Assembly: GCF_013410565.1 (NCBI RefSeq)
Contig: NZ_JACCFO010000001.1
Location: forward strand, 4,836,001 to 4,900,000
Length of the DNA stretch: 64,000 nt
From: Streptomonospora nanhaiensis
Lineage (GTDB): Bacteria > Actinomycetota > Actinomycetes > Streptosporangiales > Streptosporangiaceae
Reading direction: 5' to 3'
The first letter of the stretch is position 1. Each line of letters begins with the position of its first letter. The notes below the pieces were generated by a model. The model made no database searches and had not been told where the DNA came from. It saw only the letters and a program-made list of their open reading frames with translations. A program made the translations under genes and the position numbers. Shown here piece after piece: positions 34,555 through 43,683 of the stretch.

Positions 34555-35589
34555 TTGCGCGCTCCCCGCCCGGCCTGGATCTGGGTACCGGTCTCGGCCG
34601 GCGTGCTGGCCGCCGCCATGGTGGTCGGCGCCGCCGCCGGCTCCGCCGGATTCGGTCCGCTCGACGCCGCCGCCGCCCTGCTGAGCCGGCTGCCGTTCTC
34701 GCCGGTGGCCTCGCCGCTGAACGACCTCCAGTTCGCGGTGCTGGTGGAGCTGCGGCTGCCGCGCGTGGTGCTGGGTGCCATGGTTGGCGGGCTGCTGGCC
34801 GCGGCCGGTGCCGCCTACCAGGGCGTCTTCCGCAACCCGCTGGCCGACCCCTACCTGCTGGGGGCGGCCGGCGGCGCCGGGCTGGGCGCCACCCTGGTGC
34901 TGGCCTACGGCTCCGACCTCCTGGACTCCCCGCGCGCCCTGGTGCCGGTGGCCGCGTTCGTCGGCGCGCTGGCCGGTGTCGCGGCGGCCTACCTGCTGGG
35001 CGCGGTCGCCGGGACCGGCGGCACCGCCACCCTGGTCCTGGCGGGGGTGGCGGTGTCGTCGTTCCTGTCGGCGGGCCAGACCCTGGTGCAGATGCTGCGC
35101 ACCCAGGAGCTGCGGCGCATCTACACCTGGCTGCTGGGCGGCCTGGGGCGCGGCGGCTGGGACGACGTCGGCATGGTCGCGCCCTACGCCGCCGTCGGCC
35201 TGGCCGTGCTCATGGTCTCCGGCCGGCTGCTGGACCTGCTGGCGCTGGGCGACGAGAAGGCGGTCAGCCTCGGCCTCAACGCCACCGCCGTGCGGGTGGC
35301 CGTGATCGCCGCCGCCTCGCTGTGCACCGCCGCCGCGGTCGCCGTCAGCGGGCTGATCGGGTTCGTGGGCATCGTCGTGCCCCACATCGTCCGCCGCCTG
35401 GTGGGTACCGGCTACCGCATGATCCTGCCGGTGTCCCTGCTCACCGGCGCGGCCTTCCTCGTCCTCGTGGACATCGCCGCGCGCACCGCGATCGCCCCCG
35501 CCGAACTGCCGCTGGGCGTGGTCACAGCCTTCCTCGGCGCCCCGTTCTTCGTGTTCGTCCTCAGAACGACACGCAACAGAGCCGGGTGA
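34555..35589 (+). CDS. btuC: Cobalamin ABC transporter permease
   Basis: This 344-residue FecCD-type permease has about nine or ten membrane helices. Typical segments are LRLPRVVLGAMVGGLLAAAG, AYQGVFRNPLADPYLLG and the cytoplasmic coupling loop GFVGIVVPHIVRRLVG. TTG at 34555 is used for the start; the Shine-Dalgarno (GGAGCGG) overlaps the end of btuF. No ATPase subunit (BtuD) follows; the next gene is ftsY, so the ATPase must be supplied from elsewhere or the set is incomplete. Confidence 0.9.
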   Translation: MRAPRPAWIWVPVSAGVLAAAMVVGAAAGSAGFGPLDAAAALLSRLPFSPVASPLNDLQFAVLVELRLPRVVLGAMVGGLLAAAGAAYQGVFRNPLADPYLLGAAGGAGLGATLVLAYGSDLLDSPRALVPVAAFVGALAGVAAAYLLGAVAGTGGTATLVLAGVAVSSFLSAGQTLVQMLRTQELRRIYTWLLGGLGRGGWDDVGMVAPYAAVGLAVLMVSGRLLDLLALGDEKAVSLGLNATAVRVAVIAAASLCTAAAVAVSGLIGFVGIVVPHIVRRLVGTGYRMILPVSLLTGAAFLVLVDIAARTAIAPAELPLGVVTAFLGAPFFVFVLRTTRNRAG

Positions 35590-35717
35590 GTCACCGGTGC
35601 GTGACCTGATCGAGAGCGCTGATCTGGGAGACTGGAGCGGTTGCGGCTCGTTCCCGGTCCGATGCGCGCGAGCGGTGGTCAGCCCTTACCCGGCCGCAGG
35701 CACACGCTAGGAGACTG

Positions 35718-36890
35718 ATGGACTACACGATCTTCGCCGTGATCATCTTCGTCGTCGCCCTGCTGGTGTTCGGCGGAGTCTTCCTGATCCGGCCCCGGCG
35801 GCCCGAGGCACCGCCCAAGGCGCCGCCGCAGGAGCGCGAGGACGGCGCCGGCACCACCACGGCCGAGCCCGAGGCCGCCGAGGAGCAGGGCGCCGGCCCG
35901 GTGGTGGTGGCGCCCGAGCCCGTGCCCGAGGCGCCGCCCGCTCCCGAGATCGAGATGCCCCCGCCCTCGGCGGGGCGGCTGGTGCGGCTGCGCGCCCGGC
36001 TGGCGCGCTCGCAGAACGCCCTGGGCAAGGGCCTGCTCAGCCTGCTGTCGGCCGACCGGCTGGACGACTCCACCTGGGAGGAGATCGAGGACACCCTCAT
36101 CACCTCCGACGTCGGTGTCACCGCCGCCACCCAGATCGTGGAGAGCCTGCGCACCAAGGTGAAGGTGCTGGGCAGCCGCACGCCCGAGGAGGTGCGCGGC
36201 CTGCTGCGGGCCGAACTGCTGGCCCAGATCGAGACCGACCAGGACCGCGCCGTGCGCACCGAGCCGCACGCCGGGGGCCCGGCGGTGGTGATGGTCGTGG
36301 GCGTCAACGGCACCGGCAAGACCACCACCACCGGCAAGCTCGCCCGCGTGCTGGTGGGCGACGGCCGCAGCGTGGTGCTGGGCGCCGCCGACACCTTCCG
36401 CGCCGCCGCCGCCGAGCAGCTGGCCACGTGGGGCTCGCGGGTGGGCGCGCCGGTCGTGCGCAAGGACGAGGGCGCCGACCCCGCCAGCGTGGCCTTCGAC
36501 GCGGTCTCGCGCGGGACCGCCGACGGCGCCGACACCGTCATCGTCGACACCGCCGGGCGGCTGCACACCAAGACCGGCCTGATGGACGAACTGGGCAAGG
36601 TCAAGCGCGTCATCGAGAAGAAGACCCCGGTGAACGAGGTCCTGCTGGTGCTGGACGCCACCACCGGCCAGAACGGGCTGCGCCAGGCGCGCGTCTTCGC
36701 CGAGGTCGTCAACATCACCGGCATCGTGCTCACCAAGCTCGACGGCACCGCCAAGGGCGGCATCATCGTCCAGGTCCAGCGCGAGCTGGGCGTGCCGGTC
36801 AAGCTGGTGGGCCTGGGCGAAGGGCCCGACGACCTCGCGCCCTTCGACCCCGAGGCGTTCGTCGACGCCATCCTCGGCGACGCGGAGTAG
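35718..36890 (+). CDS. ftsY: Signal recognition particle receptor FtsY
   Basis: FtsY (390 residues) is the membrane receptor for SRP. It starts with one membrane helix (YTIFAVIIFVVALLVFGGVFL), as in Actinobacteria, followed by an acidic Pro/Glu linker. The NG domain starts near 90 and has the GTPase motifs VNGTGKTTTTGKLARV, DTFRAAAAEQL, DTAGRLHTK and TKLDGTAKGG. AGGAGA lies before the ATG. It pairs with Ffh at 42,048. Confidence 0.96.
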   Translation: MDYTIFAVIIFVVALLVFGGVFLIRPRRPEAPPKAPPQEREDGAGTTTAEPEAAEEQGAGPVVVAPEPVPEAPPAPEIEMPPPSAGRLVRLRARLARSQNALGKGLLSLLSADRLDDSTWEEIEDTLITSDVGVTAATQIVESLRTKVKVLGSRTPEEVRGLLRAELLAQIETDQDRAVRTEPHAGGPAVVMVVGVNGTGKTTTTGKLARVLVGDGRSVVLGAADTFRAAAAEQLATWGSRVGAPVVRKDEGADPASVAFDAVSRGTADGADTVIVDTAGRLHTKTGLMDELGKVKRVIEKKTPVNEVLLVLDATTGQNGLRQARVFAEVVNITGIVLTKLDGTAKGGIIVQVQRELGVPVKLVGLGEGPDDLAPFDPEAFVDAILGDAE

Positions 36891-36898
36891 CGCCGACC

Positions 36899-36920
36899 GG
36901 GCCGGGCGCCCGCCCGGCCC
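36899..36920. terminator. Hairpin between convergent ftsY and ABC permease genes
   Basis: Ten-base arms GGGCCGGGCG and CGCCCGGCCC pair around CC. It sits 8 bases past the ftsY stop and 22 before the convergent gene's stop. There is no T-run. Confidence 0.55.
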
Positions 36921-36942
36921 GCCCCGGCCGCCCCGGCGGGGC

Positions 36943-37740
36943 CTACACCAGCACGTCGCGGCGGTCGAACCGCAGCCCGGCCAGCGCGACCAGCGCCACG
37001 GGCGCCGCCACGAGCACGGCGGTGAAGCCGGGGTCCAACCCGTTGGTGAGCGGGTCGGGGCCCAGCGCGTAGTAGAACGCCGAGCCGAACCGCAGCCACT
37101 CCAGCTCCTCGACCTGCAAGGCCAGGGTGTTGCCGAGGTAGCCCACCGCGGCCAGCACCGCGGCCCCGCCGATGGCGTACGCCCGGCGCCCGGTGGCGGC
37201 GCCCAGCGCCAGGGCCGCAGCGCCGTGGCACAACCCCGCCAGCGCCACCGCCGCCGCGGCCGCCGCCAGCTCCGCCAGGCCGATCCCCAGCTCCAGCGGG
37301 GAGTCCAGCACCGCCGGCACCGCGAACACGGCCGCGCCCAGCAGCGCGTCGAAGGCCGCCAGCGCGGCGAAGCGCTGCCACAGCACCCGGGCCCGGCTGA
37401 CCGGGTGGGCCAGCACCAGCTCCAGCCCGCCCTCCTCCTCGTCGCCGGCGATGGCGCGGGCGCCCACCGCGATCGAGGCCACCGTGACCAGGATCGGGGT
37501 CAGCAGGGAGAACACGGTGCCGCGCAGGTAGCCCTCGGGGGTGGACAGGTCGCTCCAGCCCATGGCCTCGGCGATCTCGGGCATCTGCCGGGTGAGCGCC
37601 GCCATGGCCGCGCCGGACTCCCGCATCGACGGCCAGAACGCGGTGTAGAGCGCGGTCACCGCCGCCACACCGGCCGACCAGCCGAGCACGCCGCGCCGGT
37701 TGTCGCGCAGGAACGCGCCGAAGACGTCAGGCCCCCGCAT
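36943..37740 (-). CDS. ABC-2 type transporter permease
   Basis: The 265-residue membrane protein has about six helices (GVLGWSAGVAAVTALYTAFW and VTVASIAVGARAIAGDE, for example) and the segment EEGGLELVLAHPVSRARVL typical of ABC-2 export permeases. It begins inside the last 14 bases of the ATPase gene, so the two are coupled. The substrate is unknown; drugs or lipids are common for this family. It converges on ftsY. Confidence 0.85.
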   Translation of the reverse strand: MRGPDVFGAFLRDNRRGVLGWSAGVAAVTALYTAFWPSMRESGAAMAALTRQMPEIAEAMGWSDLSTPEGYLRGTVFSLLTPILVTVASIAVGARAIAGDEEEGGLELVLAHPVSRARVLWQRFAALAAFDALLGAAVFAVPAVLDSPLELGIGLAELAAAAAAVALAGLCHGAAALALGAATGRRAYAIGGAAVLAAVGYLGNTLALQVEELEWLRFGSAFYYALGPDPLTNGLDPGFTAVLVAAPVALVALAGLRFDRRDVLV

Positions 37741-38662
37741 CGCCGGCCTCCGCTCCGCGGGCGGCCCCGCCCTCGGTGTAGTGGGTGAAGAACAGCTCCT
37801 CCAGGTCGGGCTCCTCGCTGGTGAGGCCGAGCACCGTGTGGCGGGCGGCCTGCTTGACCAGCGCGTCAGGGCTCCCCTCGACCGTGCAGGTCAGGGTCGC
37901 GCCGTCGACCGCCGCGTCGCGCACGTGCTCCAGGGCGGCGAACTCGGCCGCGCCGACCGGCTCGGCGAAGGTCAGGGTGACCCGGCGCAGCGCGCGCTCG
38001 CGCAGGTCGTCCATGTCCTCCAGCGCCGCGATCCGGCCCGCGCGGATGACGGCCGCCCGGTCGGCGACGTCCTGCACCTCGCTGAGGACGTGGGACGACA
38101 TGAACACGGTGCGGCCCTCGGCGCGGACCTCGCGCACCATGTCCAGGAACTCCTGCCGCAGCAGCGGGTCCAGGCCGCTGGTGGGCTCGTCCAGGACGAG
38201 CAGGCGCGGCCGGTGCATGAACGCCTGCACCAGGCCCACCTTCTGCCTGTCGCCCTTGGACAGGCCGCGCAGCGGGCGGTCCAGGTCCAGGTGCAGGCGC
38301 TCGGCCAGCCGCTCGACCTCGCCGCGGGGCACCCCGCCGCGCAGCCGGCCCAGGAAGGCCAGCAGGTCGCGGGCCGGGCGGCGGGCCGCCAGGGGCAGCT
38401 CGCCGGGCAGGTAGCCCACGTCGCGGCGCAGCCGGACCCCGCCGGAGCGGGGGTCGGCGCCCAGGACGGCGACCTCGCCGGAGTCGCGCCGGACCAAGTC
38501 GAGCAGGATCCGGATGGCCGTGGTCTTCCCGGCGCCGTTGGGTCCCAGGAAGCCGAAGACGGTGCCCTCGGGGACGTCGAGGTCGACGCCGGCCAGGGCG
38601 CGGCGGCGGCCGTAGCTCTTGGCCAGCGCACGGCAGGTGATGACGGGGGGATGGGCGTTCAT
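37727..38662 (-). CDS. ABC transporter ATPase
   Basis: The 311-residue ATPase has Walker A LGPNGAGKTTAIRILLDL, a signature GLSKGDRQKVGLVQAFMHRP, Walker B LLVLDEPTSGLDPL and the switch His in MSSHVLSEV. The C-terminal quarter (VTLTFAEPVGAAEFAALE) matches the extension of exporter ATPases of the antibiotic-resistance (CcmA/DrrA) type. It works with the permease encoded directly downstream. No regulator lies nearby; 346 bases separate it from amtB on the opposite strand. Confidence 0.9.
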   Translation of the reverse strand: MNAHPPVITCRALAKSYGRRRALAGVDLDVPEGTVFGFLGPNGAGKTTAIRILLDLVRRDSGEVAVLGADPRSGGVRLRRDVGYLPGELPLAARRPARDLLAFLGRLRGGVPRGEVERLAERLHLDLDRPLRGLSKGDRQKVGLVQAFMHRPRLLVLDEPTSGLDPLLRQEFLDMVREVRAEGRTVFMSSHVLSEVQDVADRAAVIRAGRIAALEDMDDLRERALRRVTLTFAEPVGAAEFAALEHVRDAAVDGATLTCTVEGSPDALVKQAARHTVLGLTSEEPDLEELFFTHYTEGGAARGAEAGDAGA

Positions 38663-38840
38663 GGGCGGTCATCTCGATTCCGCGTCGGCGAGGCAGAGCC
38701 TTCCCCGTGCCGCCGGGGGCCAGCCGCCGCCTAGCGGGTTCTTAACGCCGCCGGGGGGCTGACCGATTCGCGCCGGGTGGGGCGCGGGCCCTCTCGGGCG
38801 CTTCCCGCGGCCGGTCTGAGCGGTTGCTTCACTGCGGCGT

Positions 38841-38921
38841 AACAGGTGCGGACATCTCTTTACGCCGGTGCAACAAAGGTGCCGACGTGCAGAAACACGG
38901 CAATACGAAGGTTGCGGACGT
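38841..38921. promoter_or_regulatory. Triple direct repeat upstream of amtB
   Basis: Three related copies are AACAGGTGCGGACAT (38841-38855), ACAAAGGTGCCGACGT (38873-38888) and ACGAAGGTTGCGGACGT (38905-38921), about 32 bases apart, that is, about three helical turns. An inverted repeat GGCGTAA/TTACGCC (38836-38842, 38860-38866) overlaps the first. They end 87 bases before the amtB ATG. They do not fit the GlnR consensus (gTnAc-n6-GaAAc) well. Apart from this, the bases 38,663-39,008 hold nothing definite. Confidence 0.5.
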
Positions 38922-39008
38922 GGTGATCTTCGCCGAGCCCGACGACGTGCTCGCCGACCCATCCTCGGACGAACCGCGATCCCCCGCCCGATCTATGGAG
39001 GCGACTGA

Positions 39009-40328
39009 ATGGACGGCATCGACAGCGGCACGACCGCGTGGCTGCTCATATCCTCGGCGCTGGTAATGCTGATGACGCCGGGCCTGGCGTTCTTCTACGG
39101 CGGCATGTCCCGCGCCAAGAGCGTGCTGAACATGATGCTGATGAGCTTCGCGAGCATCGCGATCGTCAGCGTCCTGTGGGTGCTCATCGGCTACTCGCTG
39201 GCCTACGACACCGCCGGGCCCTTCATCGGCGGCTTCGGCCTCGCCGGTGTCACCGGCCTCATCAGCTCCGTCGACGGCGGCATTCCGGTCCTCCTCGACG
39301 TCGCCTTCCAGATGATGTTCGCGGTCATCACCGTCGCCCTGATCAGCGGCGCCATCGCCGACCGCGCCAAGTTCGGGGCCTGGCTGCTGTTCGTCCCCGT
39401 CTGGTCGATCCTGGTCTACTCGCCCGTGGCCTACTGGGTGTGGGGTGACGGCTGGATCGGCAGCCTGGAGATCGGCGGCTACGGTGTCATCGACTTCGCC
39501 GGCGGCACCGCCGTCCACATCAACGCCGGCGCCGCCGCGCTCGCGCTGACCTTCGTCCTGGGCCGGCGCAAGGGCTTCGGCTCGGAGTCCATGCGCCCGC
39601 ACAACCTGCCCTTCGTCCTGCTCGGCGCGGCCCTGCTGTGGTTCGGCTGGTTCGGCTTCAACGCCGGGTCCGCCTACGCCGCCGACGGCGCCGCCGCGCT
39701 CGCCTTCCTCAACACCCAGGTCGCCACCGCCGCCGCCACCGGCGCCTGGATGCTGGTGGAGCGCATCCGCTACGGCAAGGCCACCGCGCTGGGCTTCGCC
39801 TCCGGCGCCGTCGCCGGCCTCGTGGCCATCACCCCGGCCGCCGCGGACCTCACCCCGCTGGGCGCCATCGCGCTCGGCCTGGTCGCCGGCGCCGTCTGCG
39901 CCTACGCCATCAGCTGGAAGTACAAGTTCAAGTACGACGACGCCCTCGACGTGGTCGGCGTCCACCTGGTCGGCGGCATCCTCGGCTCGCTGCTGATCGG
40001 GCTCCTGGCGGCGTCCTCGGCCAACGGCTCGGCCGGCCTGTTCTACGGCGGTTCGCCGGCGCTGCTGGCGGTGCAGGCGATCGCGGTGGCCGGCGTCCTC
40101 GTCTACTCGTTCGTGGTCACCTTCGTCATCGCCAAGATCATCGACCTGGTGATGGGCTTCCGGATCCCCGAGCACGTCGAGACCAACGGGCTCGACGCCG
40201 AACTGCACTCCGAGACCGCCTACGCCTTCGACGAGCTGGACGAGATCGAAGGCGGAGAGCTCTCCTCGCCGACGCCTCCGGGCGAGGAGGTGGCCTCACC
40301 GCAGGCCCGGCCGACCGCCTCAGCGTAG
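39009..40328 (+). CDS. amtB: Ammonium transporter
   Basis: AmtB (439 residues) conducts ammonium across the membrane as a trimer. Eleven or so membrane helices are evident; family motifs include TPGLAFFYGGMSRAKSVLNM, DFAGGTAVHINAGAAALAL (first pore His) and DVVGVHLVGGILGSLLIG (second pore His). The C-terminal tail after the last helix is acidic and longer than usual. In Streptomyces, glnB-like (PII) and glnD genes follow directly; here they are absent. A hairpin follows the gene. Confidence 0.96.
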   Translation: MDGIDSGTTAWLLISSALVMLMTPGLAFFYGGMSRAKSVLNMMLMSFASIAIVSVLWVLIGYSLAYDTAGPFIGGFGLAGVTGLISSVDGGIPVLLDVAFQMMFAVITVALISGAIADRAKFGAWLLFVPVWSILVYSPVAYWVWGDGWIGSLEIGGYGVIDFAGGTAVHINAGAAALALTFVLGRRKGFGSESMRPHNLPFVLLGAALLWFGWFGFNAGSAYAADGAAALAFLNTQVATAAATGAWMLVERIRYGKATALGFASGAVAGLVAITPAAADLTPLGAIALGLVAGAVCAYAISWKYKFKYDDALDVVGVHLVGGILGSLLIGLLAASSANGSAGLFYGGSPALLAVQAIAVAGVLVYSFVVTFVIAKIIDLVMGFRIPEHVETNGLDAELHSETAYAFDELDEIEGGELSSPTPPGEEVASPQARPTASA

Positions 40329-40371
40329 AGGCGGGCACGGCCGCGGCACGCGCTGCGATGAGGTGACGAAC

Positions 40372-40402
40372 GAGCCGGCGGGGACGCGGTCCCCGCCGGC
40401 TC
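40372..40402 (+). terminator. Hairpin after amtB
   Basis: GAGCCGGCGGGGA and its complement (40372-40384, 40390-40402) pair around CGCGG. It lies 44 bases after the amtB stop. No T-run. The rest to 40,741 contains no supported gene. Confidence 0.6.
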
Positions 40403-40741
40403 AACCGCGTGCGGGACATGCGCGCGTGGCCGGAGTCACGCCCCGGGGCGCGCGGGGCGCGCAAGGCCCGGCGGTGCCGGGCACCCGGCCACGTGCGGCC
40501 AGCGCCTTGACGCGCCGGGACCGGTCCGACGCCTCCGCCGGTTCGGTACGCTTGTGCGGCAACGGAGGGGCGCAGCGCACACCGCGGCCTCCGCACGGTG
40601 TCCCAACCCGCCCGCGTGCCCTCGTCCCGGCGCCTGGCGCCGCTTCAGCGGCCCGGCGCCCCCTTGGCGCACCGTGCCAAGTCGATCCAGCCGACTCCGC
40701 TCAAGACACGCGCACCCCGTGGCAGGGGGCCAGGAGGCAAG

Positions 40742-41947
40742 ATGTCGCCGGTTCATTCCACCTCGCGCCGATCGCGCGGACCGCTGGGGCTCGCCGCGGT
40801 GGCCGCGGCGGCCGTCCTCGGCGTGTCCGGCTGCTCCATCGACCTCAGCCACCTGCGGCCGGGCGGCGGCGACGAGCCCTCGCCCTCGCCCACCCCCGTC
40901 GACGCCGCGCCGCTGCTGGAGTCGGCGCTGGAGTCGCTGCGCGGCCAGCCCGCCGTCACCGTGCAGGGGCAGGTCTCGGCCACCGAGAACAGCATCGTCA
41001 GCGACATCGCGCTGACCACCACCGCGGCCGGCGCCTCCTACGGCACGCTCCAGGAGAGCGAGAACGAGGCCGAGGTCATGGCGGCCGACAGCCGGATCTT
41101 CGTGAACGCGCCCGAGGAGTACTGGCTGGACCAGAACGTCATCAACCCCGACACCGACTCCTACGCCGACAACTGGGTGCGGGTCTCGGCCCGCCAGCTC
41201 GGCTTCGACCCCGGTGCGGTGCTGGCGCCCGCCCAGCTCGCCGACATCATCGGCGCCATGGCCCCCGACGGCGGCCGGGCCACGCTGGAGAACCTGGACG
41301 GCACCACCGCCCACCGCGTGGACCTGCGCGGCGGCGAGCAGAACCGGGTGTGGATCGGTGAGGAGTCCGGCGAGCTGCTGCGCGCCGAGATCGAGCAGCT
41401 GGCGCCCGAGGGCGCCGAGGACGGCCCGCGCAGCCGCCTCAACTTCACCCCGGCCGAGCCCGCCGACGTGGAGTCGGTCTACACCGACGTCCTGGCCGTG
41501 GCCAACGACGGCCTCAAGGGCGCGCCCGACTCCCGGCTTCCGGTCAACTGGAGCGGCCAGCTCGAACTCAACTGCGAGACCGGCGGCGCCTGCACGGTCA
41601 GCGGCACGGTCAAGGACGACTCCGAGGGCGACAGCGGCGACAGCGTCGTGGTGCGCATGGACGCCACCGTCTCCAACGACGAGCTGGGCTCCAAGGAGTG
41701 CGACGACACCGGCACCCTCAAGGCGGGCGGCACGGTCGACCTCTCCTGCGGCGTCGACTTCAACCTCGCGCCCAGCGCGTCGCCGCAGAGCTACGAGGTC
41801 AGCGGCGACGCCCAGCTGTCCACGCGGGCGCTGACCGGCGAGGCGCGCGAGGAGTTCGTGACCACCATCGAGGAGCAGCGCGACGCCGCCCTGGAGAACC
41901 CCTCGGGCTCGCCGTCGGCCTCGCCCTCGGAGTCGGCCGGCGACTGA
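40742..41947 (+). CDS. LppX/LprG-like lipoprotein
   Basis: The 401-residue product has a lipoprotein signal AAAAVLGVSGC with Cys as the anchor, then a Pro/Ser linker. The main domain (about 55-290) begins APLLESALESLRGQPAVTVQ and looks like the LppX_LprAFG lipid-carrier fold of Actinobacteria; the Thr/Ala-rich strands (GTTAHRVDLRGGEQNRVWIG) fit. The C-terminal part (from about 270) has two Cys-containing strands (NCETGGACTVSGTV and SCGVDFNLAP). The ATG at 40742 has AGGAGG 4 bases upstream. It lies between amtB and ffh, where Streptomyces has glnB and glnD. The function is unknown. Confidence 0.75.
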   Translation: MSPVHSTSRRSRGPLGLAAVAAAAVLGVSGCSIDLSHLRPGGGDEPSPSPTPVDAAPLLESALESLRGQPAVTVQGQVSATENSIVSDIALTTTAAGASYGTLQESENEAEVMAADSRIFVNAPEEYWLDQNVINPDTDSYADNWVRVSARQLGFDPGAVLAPAQLADIIGAMAPDGGRATLENLDGTTAHRVDLRGGEQNRVWIGEESGELLRAEIEQLAPEGAEDGPRSRLNFTPAEPADVESVYTDVLAVANDGLKGAPDSRLPVNWSGQLELNCETGGACTVSGTVKDDSEGDSGDSVVVRMDATVSNDELGSKECDDTGTLKAGGTVDLSCGVDFNLAPSASPQSYEVSGDAQLSTRALTGEAREEFVTTIEEQRDAALENPSGSPSASPSESAGD

Positions 41948-41974
41948 CCGGGCGCCCCCGCCGACCGGGTGACG

Positions 41975-42001
41975 GCCGGGGCGCGCGGGCGGCGCCCCGG
42001 C
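41975..42001 (+). terminator. Hairpin before ffh
   Basis: GCCGGGGCGC and its complement (41975-41984, 41992-42001) pair around 7 bases, 28 bases after the lipoprotein stop. TAACCT at 42005-42010 just after may be the -10 of ffh. Confidence 0.45.
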
Positions 42002-42047
42002 GGGTAACCTAGGAAGCCAATCCCGAGACGAAGGACTGGCCACACTC

Positions 42048-43646
42048 GTGTTCGAGACGCTATCCGACCGGCTGACATCGGTCTTCTCCTCGCTGCGCGG
42101 CAAGGGGCGGTTGTCCGAGGAGGACATCAACGCGACCGCGCGGGAGATCCGTCTCGCGCTGCTGGAGGCCGACGTCGCGCTTCCGGTCGTCCGCTCCTTC
42201 ATCGCCCAGGTCAAGGAGCGCGCGCAGGGCGCCGAGGTCTCCAAGGCGCTCAACCCCGCTCAGCAGGTCATCAAGATCGTCAACGAGGAGCTTGTCGAGA
42301 TCCTCGGCGGCGAGACCCGCGAGATCCGGTTCGCCAAGACCCCTCCGACGGTCATCATGCTCGCCGGCCTCCAGGGCGCCGGCAAGACCACCCTGGCGGG
42401 CAAGCTGGGCCGGTGGCTGGCCGCCGAGCGCAACACCCCGCTGCTGGTGGCCGCCGACCTCCAGCGCCCCAACGCCGTCACCCAGTTGCAGGTGGTGGGC
42501 GAGCGCGCCGGGGTCCCGGTGTTCGCGCCCGAGCCCGGCAACGGCGTGGGCGACCCCGTGGCGGTGGCGCGCGCCTCGATCGAGCAGGCCCGCCGCAACA
42601 ACCACAACGTCGTCGTCATCGACACCGCCGGCCGCCTCGGCGTCGACAGCGAGATGATGCGGCAGGCGGCCGACATCCGCGACGCCGTCCAGCCCGACGA
42701 GATCCTGTTCGTCGTCGACGCCATGATCGGCCAGGACGCGGTCAACACCGCCCAGGCGTTCCTCGACGGCGTCGGCTACGACGCGGTGGCGCTGACCAAG
42801 CTCGACGGCGACGCCCGCGGCGGTGCGGCGCTGTCGATCCGGCACATCACCGGCCGGCCGATCATGTTCGCCTCCACCGGCGAGAAGCTGGAGGACTTCG
42901 ACCTCTTCCACCCCGACCGGATGGCCTCGCGCATCCTGGACATGGGCGACGTGCTCACGCTCATCGAGCAGGCGCAGCGCACGTTCGAGGAGGAAGAGGT
43001 CGCCAAGATGGCCAGCACGCTGGCCTCCGACGACGACTTCACCCTCGACGACTTCCTCCAGCAGATGGCGATGGTCCGCCGGCTGGGGCCCATCAGCAAC
43101 CTGCTCGGCATGATGCCCGGCATGGGGCAGATGCGCGACCAGATCGGCAACGTGGACGAGAAGGACCTCGACCGCATCGCCGCGATCATCCAGTCCATGA
43201 CTCCCGAGGAGCGCCGCACCCCCAAGATCATCAACGGGTCGCGCCGGCTGCGCATCGCCAACGGCTCGGGCACCCAGGTCAGCGACGTCAACGGCCTGGT
43301 CACCCGCTTCTTCGAGGCGCAGAAGATGATGCGCCAGATGAAGAACGGCGGCGGCATGCCGGGAATGCCCGGGATGCCGGGCATGCCGGGGGCGCTGCCC
43401 GGCGGCCGCAAGAAGGGCAAGGCCCAGGCCAAGAAGGGCAAGAAGGGCAAGCAGCGCAGCGGCAACCCGCTCAAGGCCAAGCAACAGGAGGCCGAGCGCG
43501 CGGCCGAGCGGCAGCGCCGCCGCGAGGAGGGCGGCGACCAGCCGCAGATGCCGCAGCTCCCGCCGGGTCTCGGCGGCGGCCAGCTCCCGCCCGGCCTGGG
43601 CGGCGGCATGCCCGACCTCTCCAACTTCAAGCTGCCGCGCAAGTAG
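42048..43646 (+). CDS. ffh: Signal recognition particle protein Ffh
   Basis: Ffh (532 residues) binds signal sequences and 4.5S RNA. The N-domain begins FETLSDRLTSVFSSLRGKGR; GTPase motifs are LAGLQGAGKTTLAGKLGRW, DTAGRLGVDSEM and TKLDGDARGGAALS. The Met-rich M domain starts near 330 (QMAMVRRLGPISNLLGMMPG). The tail is unusual: MPG repeats (GMPGMPGMPGMPGALPGG), a Lys-rich stretch, and a second Gly/Pro-rich part. The GTG start at 42048 fits the conserved N-terminus. A strong terminator follows. Confidence 0.96.
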   Translation: MFETLSDRLTSVFSSLRGKGRLSEEDINATAREIRLALLEADVALPVVRSFIAQVKERAQGAEVSKALNPAQQVIKIVNEELVEILGGETREIRFAKTPPTVIMLAGLQGAGKTTLAGKLGRWLAAERNTPLLVAADLQRPNAVTQLQVVGERAGVPVFAPEPGNGVGDPVAVARASIEQARRNNHNVVVIDTAGRLGVDSEMMRQAADIRDAVQPDEILFVVDAMIGQDAVNTAQAFLDGVGYDAVALTKLDGDARGGAALSIRHITGRPIMFASTGEKLEDFDLFHPDRMASRILDMGDVLTLIEQAQRTFEEEEVAKMASTLASDDDFTLDDFLQQMAMVRRLGPISNLLGMMPGMGQMRDQIGNVDEKDLDRIAAIIQSMTPEERRTPKIINGSRRLRIANGSGTQVSDVNGLVTRFFEAQKMMRQMKNGGGMPGMPGMPGMPGALPGGRKKGKAQAKKGKKGKQRSGNPLKAKQQEAERAAERQRRREEGGDQPQMPQLPPGLGGGQLPPGLGGGMPDLSNFKLPRK

Positions 43647-43683
43647 CTCCGAACGGCCGCCGCGCGCGGCCCACAGCACGGTC

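Noticed and set aside
38836-38900. GlnR box upstream of amtB
   Set aside because: GTAAC is followed at the right spacing by GGACA, TACGC and AACAA, which do not fit gTnAc-n6-GaAAc beyond the first half-site.
38824-39066. 80-residue ORF before amtB
   Set aside because: It begins at TTG without a Shine-Dalgarno, covers the repeat-rich promoter and runs into amtB in another frame.
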